Shown: positions 40,972-51,073, numbered from the stretch's first letter. The stretch is 64,000 bases of DNA from an uncultured Rhizobiaceae group bacterium (GCA_938010435.1 CALLUS010000014.1:124001-188000), one strand, 5' to 3'. Notes: generated by a model not told the origin, from the sequence alone. Numbers and translations: made by a program.

Positions 40972-43530
40972 ATGAACGAACCTGTCCCGAATCAAGCTGC
41001 TGGAGGCATCGCTGCCCGCGCTCTGGGTGCCGCAAGGCAGTCCCCGGACACTGGCACTTTGCCGTATCTTGACGGCTTAAATCCTGAACAATTGGACGCT
41101 GTGCTGTCCACTGAAGGGCCGTTGCTTGTTTTGGCGGGCGCTGGCACGGGCAAAACGCGCGTGCTCACAACCCGCATCACCCATATTTTACAACAGCGCA
41201 TGGCTTGGCCAAGCCAAATCTTGGCAGTTACATTCACCAACAAAGCCGCCCGCGAGATGAAAAACCGCATCGCAACCCAAGTGGGTGAAGCCGTGGAAGG
41301 CATGCCGTGGCTCGGCACATTTCACTCCATCTGCGTGAAAATTCTGCGTCGCCATGCCGAACTTGTGGGCTTAAAGTCAGGCTTCAGTATTCTGGACACC
41401 GACGATACAATCCGCCTGCTCAAACAAATCTTGCTTGCCGAAAACATCGACATAAAACGTTGGCCTCCCCGTCAGCTTGCCGGTTTAATTGACGGCTGGA
41501 AGAACAAAGCCCTTGGACCGGAACAGATTCCTGAAGGCGAAGCCCGCGCATTCGGCAATGGCATGGGCCGCGAACTCTACACCGCCTATCAAGAACGATT
41601 GAAAATTTTGAACGCCTGCGACTTCGGCGATTTGTTGGTGGAATGCATCCGCCTGTTCCGCGAAAACCCGGACGTCTTAGCCGACTATCATGGCCGATTT
41701 AAATACATTCTGGTGGACGAATACCAAGACACCAACGTGGCACAATATTTGTGGTTGAGGCTTTTGGCTCAGCCGCGGTCTTCAAACACACACTCAGGTT
41801 CAAAGAAACATGCTCCATTCTCCCCCCTTAGTGGGGGAGATGTCACAGAACGTGACAGAGGGGGGGAGCAAACAGAAAATCCCGCCCCCCCTCTGTCTGT
41901 TGCACAGACATCTCCCCCACAAGGGGGGAGAGAAAACCAGCCTACGAATATATGCTGCGTGGGTGATGACGACCAATCGATTTACGGCTGGCGTGGAGCC
42001 GAGGTTGAGAACATTCTGCGCTTCGACAAAGATTTCAAAGACGCGAAAGTCATTCGCTTGGAACGCAACTACCGATCCACTTCTCATATTTTGAAAGCGG
42101 CCAGCCACCTGATCGCTCACAATGAAGGGCGCTTGGGCAAAACCTTGTTCACGGATCTCACAGACCCTGACGAAGAAAAATTGAAGGTCGCCGCTGGTTG
42201 GGACAGTGAAGAAGAAGCCCGCGCCATCGGCGAAGAAATCGAAAGCCTTCAACGCAAGAAACATGCCCTCAATGATATCGCCATTCTGGTGCGCGCCTCG
42301 TTTCAAATGCGCGAATTTGAAGACCGCTTTGTTTCGCTTGGTTTGAACTACCGCGTTGTTGGTGGCCCTCGCTTTTATGAGCGCATGGAAATTCGCGATG
42401 CCATGGCTTATTTCCGCGTCACCTGTCAGCCTGCCGATGATTTGGCTTTTGAACGTATCGTCAACACACCAAAACGCGGCTTGGGTGACGCGACGATTAA
42501 ACTGATCAGAGATCACGCCCGCGCCCGCCGCATTCCCATGTTGGCTGCGGTGCGTGAGATGGTCGAAACGGAAGAGCTTAAGCCCAAACAGCGTATGACG
42601 CTGAAAACACTGGCGCTTAATTTTGGCCGTTGGGCGGACTCCATCGCCACCATGAAACACACCGACCTTGCCGAGATGATCTTGGAAGAAAGCGGCTATA
42701 CGGAATTTTGGCAAAACGACCGCAGCGCCGAAGCGCCGGGCCGTTTGGACAATTTGAAAGAACTCATCCGCTCCATGGAAGAGTTTGAATCCCTCCCCGG
42801 TTTTCTAGAACATGTGTCGCTGGTGATGGACACGGAAAACGATCCGAATTTGGACGCCGTCAATCTGATGACGCTGCACTCCGCAAAGGGGTTGGAATTT
42901 GACACCGTGTTCTTACCCGGTTGGGAAGAAGGCTTGTTTCCCCACCAGCGCAGTTTGGACGAAGGCGGACGCACGGGCTTGGAAGAAGAACGCCGCCTCG
43001 CCTATGTGGGCATCACTCGCGCGCGCAAAAACTGCCACATCTGGTTCGTGTCCAACCGCCGCATACACGGCCAATGGCAAGCCTCCATCCCCAGCCGATT
43101 CATCGATGAATTGCCCGCAGACAATGTGGAAGTGGTAGAACCTTCCGGCAATTATGGCGGCTACAGCAATGGCGGCAGCGCCTATGGGAAATCGCGTTTC
43201 GACACGTCCGACCCGTTCAACAATTCGGGCTATTCCTCCCCCGGCTGGAAACGCGCGCAAGCCAATGCCAACGAAGATACCAAAAACAATTGGGGCACAC
43301 GCTCCGGCTATAAATCCACCTATTCCGGCGGCCCCCGCACGATAGAAGGCGAACTCGTCGCCAAATCCGTCATCGGCGCAGAAGAAAGCACGTTCGCCAT
43401 GGGCGAACGCGTCTTCCACATGAAATTCGGCTACGGCGCAATTACGAACATCGACGGGAATAAATTGACGATTGAGTTTGAAAAAGCAGGCGAAAAGCGC
43501 GTGTTGGATTCATTTGTGGAGCGGCATTAG
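40972..43530 (+). CDS. uvrD: UvrD/PcrA-type superfamily 1 DNA helicase with in-frame insertion
   Basis: The 852-residue helicase has motif I LVLAGAGTGKTRVLTTRI, Ia AVTFTNKAAREMKNRI, II FKYILVDEYQDTNVAQY, III CVGDDDQSIYGWRGAEVENIL, IV VIRLERNYRSTSHIL, V MTLHSAKGLEFDTVFLPGWEEGLFP and VI EERRLAYVGITRARK. The C-terminal tail has a PcrA-type conserved end (RVFHMKFGYGAITNIDGNKLTIEFEKAGEKRVLDSF). It unwinds DNA in nucleotide excision repair, mismatch repair and replication-fork rescue. Between motifs II and III about 56 residues (268-323, Pro/Gly/Ser-rich) are encoded by a large palindromic repeat at 41819-41931 and flanks; ordinary members have only a few residues there. Frame and downstream motifs remain intact. 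Confidence 0.95.
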   Translation: MNEPVPNQAAGGIAARALGAARQSPDTGTLPYLDGLNPEQLDAVLSTEGPLLVLAGAGTGKTRVLTTRITHILQQRMAWPSQILAVTFTNKAAREMKNRIATQVGEAVEGMPWLGTFHSICVKILRRHAELVGLKSGFSILDTDDTIRLLKQILLAENIDIKRWPPRQLAGLIDGWKNKALGPEQIPEGEARAFGNGMGRELYTAYQERLKILNACDFGDLLVECIRLFRENPDVLADYHGRFKYILVDEYQDTNVAQYLWLRLLAQPRSSNTHSGSKKHAPFSPLSGGDVTERDRGGEQTENPAPPLSVAQTSPPQGGRENQPTNICCVGDDDQSIYGWRGAEVENILRFDKDFKDAKVIRLERNYRSTSHILKAASHLIAHNEGRLGKTLFTDLTDPDEEKLKVAAGWDSEEEARAIGEEIESLQRKKHALNDIAILVRASFQMREFEDRFVSLGLNYRVVGGPRFYERMEIRDAMAYFRVTCQPADDLAFERIVNTPKRGLGDATIKLIRDHARARRIPMLAAVREMVETEELKPKQRMTLKTLALNFGRWADSIATMKHTDLAEMILEESGYTEFWQNDRSAEAPGRLDNLKELIRSMEEFESLPGFLEHVSLVMDTENDPNLDAVNLMTLHSAKGLEFDTVFLPGWEEGLFPHQRSLDEGGRTGLEEERRLAYVGITRARKNCHIWFVSNRRIHGQWQASIPSRFIDELPADNVEVVEPSGNYGGYSNGGSAYGKSRFDTSDPFNNSGYSSPGWKRAQANANEDTKNNWGTRSGYKSTYSGGPRTIEGELVAKSVIGAEESTFAMGERVFHMKFGYGAITNIDGNKLTIEFEKAGEKRVLDSFVERH
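41819..41931. repeat. Large palindromic repeat inserted in frame within uvrD
   Basis: Two 49-50 base arms (41819-41868 and 41883-41931) are near-perfect reverse complements, both reading TCTCCCCCCTT-GTGGGGGAGATGTC outward to inward, then a C/T-G-rich part ending GACAGAGGGGGGG. A 14-base spacer separates them. Each arm folds on itself too (CTCCCCC with GGGGGAG, GTCAC with GTGAC). This resembles compound intergenic palindromes of Rhizobiales, here sitting inside a coding region. Confidence 0.9.
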
Positions 43531-43552
43531 ATTGAAATAAGTAATGATTGTT

Positions 43553-45877
43553 TCAAACAGACCAATCAGGATCACGACTTTTCTTCAAAGCAATCAGAAA
43601 CCTTTTCGCAGCTTTTCGTATTTGTTCGTTTTCATTACTAACGAGCAAGTTCGCCTTTGACTCAACCGCCTCCAAACTGACCAAAGTGTCTGCGTGTTTA
43701 TCGACCGTTTCGTAATCGCCCTCAGTAGAAAAAACTGGATTAACTATAACTTCTACCAAATTTGGAAAATCATCTGCATTTTGCAAAGCGTCGTTCATAA
43801 ATTCGCGATGAGCTTCGCTTTCATCACTGCCTCTCCAAAACCAGATCAATGAGCTTGGTCTTGCTTGTTGCCAAAGTTTTCCAGTGTTCGCGTAATCCAC
43901 GACCTTAGTAACAGTTTGCTCCCGTAATTGGGCTTCCATGCCCGCAAATCCCAGCAACTTTCCAGAATTTGCATCCCATTCAAGATCACCTATTGCAATT
44001 CTAATCACATTGCACAAAACGCTGATGTCATCAGCATTGTTTAAAGCATTTGATACCAGTTGAAATCGATCTTGCTCAGGGATAACATCAAGTCCACGGA
44101 AAATTGCACGAGCAAGCCGCCTAAAATTATCACTTACAGTAAGAATGCCACCGGTGTGATCCGTGAATCCAATAAACATTGGACTGAGGTCAACAATAGC
44201 GTTCACCCATTGCAGCGTAATTGACGTTCCATCACCAAAGTGAGAAACCAATTCATCCAAGAAACTGGATCGGAGTTCACTGGCAAAATCTGGTCTTGAA
44301 TTCGCAATTTCCAACACCTCTTTTAAAAGTTCCTTGGGAGCTTCGGTTTCAGAAATTCTATTGAGAAACGATCTAGAAAATTCATTTTTAGGCGGCACAA
44401 CATCGAAATAGTTAAACGCAAACTCTAAGTGTCGAATTGCCTTTCCAAATTTATCATCCGAATCTGTATAGGTTGAATACGTGTCCAATGCTTCGGCAAC
44501 TTTCGGAAACAAGATAGAAAGGGCTCGCCCAGAAGGTTGATTGCTGTTTATGCCTTTTTCTTCCAGCATCCCCTCAAGTAGCGTACTCATACTGTCATCT
44601 GACAACCGATTGGACGATCCACATAGTAAATCCAAATTTTCTCGTATCCATTCGTAAAGATCAGGTTGTTTTGCAGAAATAACTTCCAATACAAGCAGGT
44701 CAACCGGGTCAGTAAAATCGCCAATATCTTGAAATGAAAATGAAAATGCGCTCAAAATTCGTTTGATGTCGCGTGGTGTCTTCAGAACCTTACTTAAATA
44801 TTCTGTCCATAGATCTGAAAGTCGCGAACTGTATTGACTTTCATTCTCAAAAACTGAATTCAATCCAAAATTTAGAAGATCAATAATCTTATTTCTGCGT
44901 ATTGGAGGAACTCTGCGCTCGTATTGAACAATTTTTTCCAAGTACTGGTTGCCATCAACTTTGAGGCTAGTTTGCAAACATTTCGACAGAACATCACGGT
45001 CATAACTAAGAAGGTAAAGCACATTAGGTAAATCGCCTAGCCCTTTCACCAAACCAATCATTTCTGCAGCTTCATCTGGAGACAACCGATCAAGATCATC
45101 GATTACAACAATGATTTTGGTTGGAGACATCGATACCAATTTCTTTTCTAAATCGGCTTTCGATTGAAAAAGACTTTTGGGAACTCCTTCGCTTGAGCCC
45201 ATAGCAGAAGCAACGGCCTTCATTACACCGCCTAAGCCAGGTGCACCCAATTCCGCAATTGAACCTACAATAGGTGCTAAATCAGATATCTGCTTCGAAT
45301 ATTCACCAAATGCATTTCCCAAATCCTCACGCAATGTCGATAATGACCGACTCATGTCCCTAATGAAGGCGGTGGATAAAGCGGCAGTATCTGGTATCAT
45401 CCAAGGTGCAAAGTGCACGAATATGTTCCTAGGGCTTTGATGTACTGCGTAATCTAAACGAAAATAACGATACAATTCCTCGCTTGAATTATATTCAGAG
45501 CCAGTATTAGTGACTCTGCGGTTGAAGTAATCAGGTGAAACATAATTCAATTGGGAGTGCTCAAAATCTAAAGAGCTTTTTATCTCGCTGTATTGCTCTT
45601 GAATTCGACGAAGTTTCTCTAACGTGAGAGGTTTGCCACACTCACCGACATATTGCTCGGACTTACTGAGTTCTAACATATGCAGATGATGCAGTTCGAT
45701 TAGAACAAGGTTAACGATACTCGTCTTACCTGCTCCCCACTCACCATTGAGACCAATTACAAGTCCGCTTTCACCCATTTGTATTCTGTAAATGCGGCGA
45801 GCAAATTTCTCTACGAACTCGTTTCTATCTAATCTGTCAGCACCGCTGGAGGAGATAGGTTCATCGTTTATTTCCAA
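43553..45877 (-). CDS. KAP-family P-loop NTPase
   Basis: The 774-residue protein has a KAP NTPase domain in its first half: Walker A LNGEWGAGKTSIVNLVL, Walker B KIIVVIDDLDRLSPDEAAEMIGLVKGL, followed by VLYLLSYDRDVLSKCL and the sensor region FQDIGDFTDPVDLLVLEV. Typical KAP members carry two or four membrane helices in the NTPase domain; the region SIAELGAPGLGGVMKAVASAMGSS is only weakly hydrophobic, so this looks like a soluble variant. The C-terminal half is helical with no named domain. The family includes PifA, which excludes phage T7. The gene looks AT-richer than uvrD on one side and the cyclase on the other, and stands alone, suggesting acquisition. The start is a TTG at 45877 with weak upstream signals. 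Confidence 0.85.
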   Translation of the reverse strand: MEINDEPISSSGADRLDRNEFVEKFARRIYRIQMGESGLVIGLNGEWGAGKTSIVNLVLIELHHLHMLELSKSEQYVGECGKPLTLEKLRRIQEQYSEIKSSLDFEHSQLNYVSPDYFNRRVTNTGSEYNSSEELYRYFRLDYAVHQSPRNIFVHFAPWMIPDTAALSTAFIRDMSRSLSTLREDLGNAFGEYSKQISDLAPIVGSIAELGAPGLGGVMKAVASAMGSSEGVPKSLFQSKADLEKKLVSMSPTKIIVVIDDLDRLSPDEAAEMIGLVKGLGDLPNVLYLLSYDRDVLSKCLQTSLKVDGNQYLEKIVQYERRVPPIRRNKIIDLLNFGLNSVFENESQYSSRLSDLWTEYLSKVLKTPRDIKRILSAFSFSFQDIGDFTDPVDLLVLEVISAKQPDLYEWIRENLDLLCGSSNRLSDDSMSTLLEGMLEEKGINSNQPSGRALSILFPKVAEALDTYSTYTDSDDKFGKAIRHLEFAFNYFDVVPPKNEFSRSFLNRISETEAPKELLKEVLEIANSRPDFASELRSSFLDELVSHFGDGTSITLQWVNAIVDLSPMFIGFTDHTGGILTVSDNFRRLARAIFRGLDVIPEQDRFQLVSNALNNADDISVLCNVIRIAIGDLEWDANSGKLLGFAGMEAQLREQTVTKVVDYANTGKLWQQARPSSLIWFWRGSDESEAHREFMNDALQNADDFPNLVEVIVNPVFSTEGDYETVDKHADTLVSLEAVESKANLLVSNENEQIRKAAKRFLIALKKSRDPDWSV

Positions 45878-45953
45878 GAAATATTCTTCTTTATTTAAAT
45901 TGCAAATCCGTTATCAGTATAAAGAAATGTAATTCAAAATAAATACATCGCCT

Positions 45954-47333
45954 TCAAACCACCCAAATATCAATCGGGTTCTGCCGCCCTCTTAAGCGTT
46001 GGCCTTTGTGCAGTTTGAAGGTGTCTTGGCTGCCATTGCCTGCTTTTTGAACCACGCTGTCGCTGACGACGCATTGGCAGTCGAGTTCTCTTGTGGTGGC
46101 TTCCAGACGGCTGGCGACGTTGACTGTGTCTCCGAGAACCGCAAATTCCAAACGTCTGGCGGGGCCAATGTCGCCCAAGATCACGGGGCCAAAATGCACG
46201 CCGATGGAGACTTTGAGGCTGGGCTTGCCTTGGGCTGAACGTTCGGCGTTGAACGCATCCACATCTTCGATGATCTGCTGCGCGGCGCGCAGGGAATTAG
46301 CAGCATCTTCAGGGGTTGGGTCTGGCGTGCCGAATGTGGCCATAACCCCATCGCCCAGATACTTGTCCAACGTGCCTTTGTTCTGAAAAATCGCCCTTTC
46401 CACAATGGCGTGATAATCGCGCAAAAACTCCATCACTTCTTCAGGCGTGTGGTCTTCTGCAAACTGGGTAAAGCCCACAATGTCAGTGAACAACACGCCC
46501 ACATCCTGGCTGCGCACTGCCCCAAGGTCGCGGTCTGACGCTGCCAAAACATCCACCATGCTGGCTGGAAAGTAGCGGGACAAATTTGCCCGTTCCGTAG
46601 CGATTTCCGCCTGCCGTATCAAAAGCTGGTTGGAGCGATAGCCTTTAAGACCGAGTATGGCAGCAACGATCATAACAACTACAGCCTCCTGAACGCGAAT
46701 GGCAGGCTGTGTCGTATTCGGGTCCAACTCGTAAGAAACGATATCATACCCTGCAAACGCATTGGCGGCCGCTGCACTCAATTCCGGAATTGTGGTTCCA
46801 AACCATGAAATTATAGCCAACCCGCCTAGCCACAAAACGGCGATTAACGTGCCCATAGACCAAACGGTGCGCCATGAATACGCCAATGTGCCGACCGAAA
46901 GGAGCACAAAGAAATAGATAAAGTTGTCAAACCGATAAGTGAACGCCGTAGGAATGGTTTCATCCAAAAACGGGCTCGGCATAATCAGCACAACGGTGAG
47001 AAGGAAGAGATCAAGCACGATCAAAAACAGCTCAATGCCTGATCGGCCGACGGTTGCCATGCGCAATTGGAGCCACCCAAGCCCAATGAAGAACAACAAA
47101 GTCGCTTCATAAAACAACACGTTCCAACGCGGATTCACAAAAACCAGCAGAACCATAACCAACATGAGAGCAATCGTACGGGCGATCACCGCAAGCCGGT
47201 GCCCTTCCCGCTTTTCCGTTTCCAGAGCCTGCGCCAACAAAGGGTTGCGGGCAGCTTGTTCCAACTCCCGTTCACGCATATTGCGCAAGTTTTCAATGAA
47301 AGGCGGCAGAGGAAAAGGAGGATTGCTGGCCAT
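45954..47333 (-). CDS. Membrane class III adenylate/guanylate cyclase
   Basis: The 459-residue protein has about six membrane helices in residues 55-240 (e.g. VIARTIALMLVMVLLVFVNPRWNVLFYEATLLFFIGLGWL). A class III cyclase domain follows: DVGVLFTDIVGFTQFAEDHTPEEVMEFL with the two metal Asp residues, GTLDKYLGDGVMATFGTP, and EFAVLGDTVNVASRLEATTREL near the transition-state residues. It makes cyclic AMP or, less likely, cyclic GMP at the inner membrane. A short charged N terminus (NMRERELEQAARNPLLAQALETE) precedes the membrane part. The gene is alone, between the KAP NTPase and glcB. A perfect CRP-type operator elsewhere in the window (13634) suggests cAMP signalling operates in this organism. 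Confidence 0.92.
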   Translation of the reverse strand: MASNPPFPLPPFIENLRNMRERELEQAARNPLLAQALETEKREGHRLAVIARTIALMLVMVLLVFVNPRWNVLFYEATLLFFIGLGWLQLRMATVGRSGIELFLIVLDLFLLTVVLIMPSPFLDETIPTAFTYRFDNFIYFFVLLSVGTLAYSWRTVWSMGTLIAVLWLGGLAIISWFGTTIPELSAAAANAFAGYDIVSYELDPNTTQPAIRVQEAVVVMIVAAILGLKGYRSNQLLIRQAEIATERANLSRYFPASMVDVLAASDRDLGAVRSQDVGVLFTDIVGFTQFAEDHTPEEVMEFLRDYHAIVERAIFQNKGTLDKYLGDGVMATFGTPDPTPEDAANSLRAAQQIIEDVDAFNAERSAQGKPSLKVSIGVHFGPVILGDIGPARRLEFAVLGDTVNVASRLEATTRELDCQCVVSDSVVQKAGNGSQDTFKLHKGQRLRGRQNPIDIWVV

Positions 47334-47425
47334 AACTGTGTTCCGTGTGTGCCCGTCTTAGAACGAGCCTATCACCACGGCACAGAGAATTGCAGTCTAA
47401 AGAGTGTAAAGAAGTGCGAAGCAAA

Positions 47426-47453
47426 GGGTCACCATCCGATTGGATGGTGACCC
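47426..47453. terminator. Strong bidirectional terminator after glcB
   Basis: GGGTCACCATCC and GGATGGTGACCC form a perfect 12-base stem with loop GATT. It stands 22 bases beyond the glcB stop on the minus strand. The T-tracts on both sides are modest (GTTTGTT on plus, TTTGCTTCG on minus). Confidence 0.85.
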
Positions 47454-47475
47454 GTTTGTTATATCAGTTAAGATC

Positions 47476-49665
47476 CTAGCCGACCTTCTTTTCCAAACGG
47501 CGCTGATGCAAAATCGGCTCGGTGTAACCGCTTGGCTGCTCTTTGCCCTTGAGAACCAAATCCATCGCGGCTTGGAACGCGACAGATGTGTCCCAATTGC
47601 CATCCATAGGTTCATACAAGGCATCGCCATCGTTTTGACCGTCAACAATCTTCGCCATTTTTTTCATGGTGGCCTCAATCTGCGGTGCATCTACAATGCC
47701 GTGGTGCAACCAATTTGCCATGTGCTGGCTGGAAATACGCAGTGTGGCGCGGTCTTCCATCAAACCAACATCGTTGATGTCTGGCACTTTGGAGCAGCCA
47801 ACGCCTTGGTCGACCCAGCGCACAACATAACCCAAAATTCCTTGTGCATTATTGTCCAGTTCAGCCTGAATATCCTCTGGTGACCAGTTTGGTCGCTCAG
47901 CCACAGGAATGGACAGGATATCAGACAATTTCGCACGGCCGCGCTTTTTGATTTCCGCCTGAACATCATGAACATTCACCTGATGATAATGGGTGGCATG
48001 AAGCGTTGCAGCCGTTGGACTTGGAACCCAAGCGGTGTTGGCTCCTGCCTTCGGGTGACCAATTTTTTGCTCCAACATTGCTGCCATAAGGTCCGGCATA
48101 GCCCACATGCCTTTGCCGATTTGCGCCCTGCCCTGCAAACCACACTCAAGACCAATATCCACATTCCAGTCTTCGTAAGCTGCAATCCAGGAAGAGGCTT
48201 TCATATCCGCTTTACGGATCATCGGCCCCGCTTCCATAGAAGTGTGCATTTCATCGCCCGTGCGGTCCAAAAATCCTGTATTGATGAACACAACACGGTT
48301 TTTAGCGGCGCGAATGCACTCTTTCAGGTTCACCGTGGTGCGACGTTCCTCATCCATAATGCCCATTTTCATGGTGTTGGGTTTCATGCCCAGCGCTGCT
48401 TCCACACGGTCGAAAATTTCCACTGCGAAAGCCACTTCTTCAGGGCCGTGCATTTTGGGTTTCACCACATACATAGAGCCTTCAGAGGAATTCACACGAC
48501 GACCGTTTTCGCCCACATCATGCAAAGAGCAAGCGGCCGTCATCATGGCGTCCATAATGCCTTCTGGAATTTCTGACCCATCCGCCAGCAAGATCGCAGG
48601 GTTGGTCATCAGGTGACCCACATTGCGGGTGAGCATCAAAACTTGCGCTTTGACGCTCATCTCAGCGCCAGAAGTGTCAAGATAGGAACGCGCCTCATTC
48701 AAACGGCGCACCATCATGGAGCCGCCCTTTTCAAAGCTCTCTTCCAGATCACCTTTCATAAGGCCAAGCCAGTTGCGGTAAGCCACCACTTTGTCTTCTG
48801 CATCAACAGCAGCAATGGAGTCTTCATTGTCCATGATCGACGTCAGTGCAGATTCCAAAACCACATCTGCAATGCCAGCAATATCCGTCTCACCGATCGG
48901 GTGCTGACGGTTAATGACGATATCCAAATGCATGCCATTCTTCACGAGAAGAATGTTATCCAAACCAGCTTCAGTCCCATTATATCCGACAAATTGAGAA
49001 GGTTCTGAAAGACCAGTTGTGCCGCCATCATTAAGTGAAATAACCAAGTGACCGGCTTCCACGCTAAAGCCTGTTACATTTTCCCAAGAGCCCATCGCAA
49101 GAGGCGCACTTTGATTCAGGAAATTGCGTGCCCACGCGATAACTTTGTCGCCGCGTACTTTATTATACCCCGGTCCTTTGGCGGCGCCACCTTCTTCAGA
49201 AATTGCGTCGGTCCCATAAAGCGCATCGTAAAGCGAACCCCAGCGTGAGTTGGCTGCATTCAATGCATATCGCGCATTCATCACCGGCACCACCAGTTGT
49301 GGACCTGCTATTTTCGCAATCTCGTCGTCCACATTGTCTGTTTCAACAGAGAATGCGGGGCCTTCGCCTACGATGTAACCGATATCACGCAGGAAGTTCT
49401 GATACACGTCCATATCGCTGAACATGTCACGATTTTCACGGTGCCACTCATCTATCTTGGCTTGGAGTTCACCGCGTTTTGCAAGCAACGCCTTATTCTT
49501 TGGTGCTAGTTCATTAGCGATTGCACCAAGTGCATCCCAATAGGCAGATTGCTCAATCCCTGTGCCCGGCAACACTTCATCATTGACGAAATTATACAAT
49601 TCTTGTGCGACGGAAACGCCACCGACTTCAACGCGATCAACACCCATAAGGTTTCTCCCAAACAA
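47476..49665 (-). CDS. glcB: Malate synthase G
   Basis: A 729-residue malate synthase G, the long monomeric form. Typical blocks are [28 protein letters not shown] at the N terminus, [24 protein letters not shown]-type insert region, [83 protein letters not shown] (catalytic acid and Mg2+ ligands) and [25 protein letters not shown]. It condenses glyoxylate with acetyl-CoA to malate in the glyoxylate bypass or glycolate use. No isocitrate lyase is nearby. Upstream lies a CAAACTTGCAGTTTG inverted repeat (around 49671) that could be an operator. Confidence 0.97.
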   Translation of the reverse strand: MFGRNLMGVDRVEVGGVSVAQELYNFVNDEVLPGTGIEQSAYWDALGAIANELAPKNKALLAKRGELQAKIDEWHRENRDMFSDMDVYQNFLRDIGYIVGEGPAFSVETDNVDDEIAKIAGPQLVVPVMNARYALNAANSRWGSLYDALYGTDAISEEGGAAKGPGYNKVRGDKVIAWARNFLNQSAPLAMGSWENVTGFSVEAGHLVISLNDGGTTGLSEPSQFVGYNGTEAGLDNILLVKNGMHLDIVINRQHPIGETDIAGIADVVLESALTSIMDNEDSIAAVDAEDKVVAYRNWLGLMKGDLEESFEKGGSMMVRRLNEARSYLDTSGAEMSVKAQVLMLTRNVGHLMTNPAILLADGSEIPEGIMDAMMTAACSLHDVGENGRRVNSSEGSMYVVKPKMHGPEEVAFAVEIFDRVEAALGMKPNTMKMGIMDEERRTTVNLKECIRAAKNRVVFINTGFLDRTGDEMHTSMEAGPMIRKADMKASSWIAAYEDWNVDIGLECGLQGRAQIGKGMWAMPDLMAAMLEQKIGHPKAGANTAWVPSPTAATLHATHYHQVNVHDVQAEIKKRGRAKLSDILSIPVAERPNWSPEDIQAELDNNAQGILGYVVRWVDQGVGCSKVPDINDVGLMEDRATLRISSQHMANWLHHGIVDAPQIEATMKKMAKIVDGQNDGDALYEPMDGNWDTSVAFQAAMDLVLKGKEQPSGYTEPILHQRRLEKKVG

Positions 49666-49753
49666 ACTTCAAACTTGCAGTTTGTTTGACTGTTGATCAG
49701 GTGATGGTCAAGTAAGCGTTTTACAAGTTCAGTTAAGTAAATTCGATCTGAAG

Positions 49754-50650
49754 TTATTTCACCCACTTTAAGGCTTGATCCAACCACCCTGAGGGCAAGC
49801 CATGCCCACCCGAATGAAGGCAGAATCGAACGGATTGATCCGAACCGCAACCCGACCAATCACGACACCAAAACCTGCCTTTAGCCTCTATTTTGACAGG
49901 TTTTGAACCGCATTGATTTGTGATGCGTTGAACGGATAGCCCCTCGAAAACATCACCTTGATGCCATGCGCGAATACCGCGCCCTTCCAAAGGCACTTGC
50001 CCGTCTGTGAACCCGTGAATGTGCAGCATTTTGCGTGGGCCACCCGGGCATTTACGCAAATCTGCGCCCGTTGCATCTGTGTCGAACTTTGGCGGTAAAG
50101 GTCTGCGCAAGCCGCCTGCAACTGCAGCAATAGCCGCATAGTGGCGCGTTGAATAACACGCCATATACCAAGCCATTGATCCACCGGATGAAAACCCGGA
50201 CAAAACCGTAGATTTAGCAATTGTGGGAAAACGTTGATTTATGTCGTCAAGCACACGTTCAACAAAAGCGATATCATCACGTTTGCCACGCGGAGAGTTT
50301 CCTTCAGGTCTGGCCGCCCACCCCCGCGAACTGCGCCCGCGAAATGTGAACATCGGCCCATCAGGAGCGATCAATAAATAACCCGACTTACCCAATTGCT
50401 TTGCGAGGTTTTTATTACGCGCAATGCCTTTGCCAGATCCGTTGTGACCATGAAAAAATACAAACGGTTTGAGTTTTTGTTTTCCATTCCAATTTTTGGG
50501 AAAGGTCAGATGATATGTCCCGCCATTCTTTCCTGTCAGTTCGCAAGGGCTGCCATTCGTGCACGGCAAATCAGCAGCAACAGCACTTGTGGTTGAGACA
50601 ACACCTGCGAAAACAAGCAAACTAGGGAATGCGTATTTGAAATAAGCCAT
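49754..50650 (-). CDS. Secreted PHB-depolymerase/feruloyl-esterase-like hydrolase
   Basis: The 298-residue protein has a signal peptide (YAFPSLLVFAGVVSTTSAVAA) and the alpha/beta-hydrolase pattern of the LpqC/PHB depolymerase family. The oxyanion region is FVFFHGHNGSGKG, the nucleophile is in STVLSGFSSGGSMAWYMAC, the acid in HIHGFTDGQVPLEGRG, and the catalytic His in LHSGGHGLPSGWLD. Several Cys residues could form disulfides in the periplasm or outside. It would hydrolyse an ester such as poly-3-hydroxybutyrate oligomers or a cell-wall ester; substrate is not fixed. The gene stands alone after glcB on the same strand. Confidence 0.85.
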   Translation of the reverse strand: MAYFKYAFPSLLVFAGVVSTTSAVAADLPCTNGSPCELTGKNGGTYHLTFPKNWNGKQKLKPFVFFHGHNGSGKGIARNKNLAKQLGKSGYLLIAPDGPMFTFRGRSSRGWAARPEGNSPRGKRDDIAFVERVLDDINQRFPTIAKSTVLSGFSSGGSMAWYMACYSTRHYAAIAAVAGGLRRPLPPKFDTDATGADLRKCPGGPRKMLHIHGFTDGQVPLEGRGIRAWHQGDVFEGLSVQRITNQCGSKPVKIEAKGRFWCRDWSGCGSDQSVRFCLHSGGHGLPSGWLDQALKWVK

Positions 50651-50836
50651 ACCGACTAGTGACGGGTTTCCAAACGGTTCTCAACAAAACTCCGTTCACT
50701 TTTGCGCCAATGAGAGAAATAATTCAAAAACATAAGTTTTCGACAATTGATCGACATTGTTAAGGTTATCTTCGTTTGTTATAATGAAAATGCCTGCGAC
50801 AACGAAACGACTTTTTCATTGCGAAATGGTGCCCCC

Positions 50837-51073
50837 ATGTCCGGCAATACCAACCAAAACCTTGCGGCAATCCAAACGCTTGTGGAACGAGAACAATTTC
50901 TGCGTTTGAGCGTCTTGGATATTCAATGCTACGATGGAACTCTTGTTGTCATGACTGACGACGCCGTTCCCCGCCCTTTTGTTCGAATGATTCTCAAAAA
51001 AGCATGGAATGGTCCTATCGAAGTCTTCTGTGCGTCAGCGCTTATGAGCGGCAGTACGGCTTCTCTCGTTTAG
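50837..51073 (+). CDS. Small hypothetical protein
   Basis: The 78-residue frame reads MSGNTNQNLAAIQTLVEREQ, then FLRLSVLDIQCYDGTLVVMTDDAVPRPFVRMILKKAW and ends ALMSGSTASLV. I do not recognise a family. It resembles real protein (balanced composition, secondary-structure-like pattern) but the ribosome-binding site is poor. It stands 93 bases before the antiporter gene. Longer starts to 50747 give a less protein-like N terminus. It may be a small conserved gene or chance. Confidence 0.35.
   Translation: MSGNTNQNLAAIQTLVEREQFLRLSVLDIQCYDGTLVVMTDDAVPRPFVRMILKKAWNGPIEVFCASALMSGSTASLV

Noticed and set aside
41800-42714. 304-codon antisense frame inside uvrD
   Set aside because: It mirrors the helicase codons, has no recognisable domain and is explained by codon bias of the real gene.
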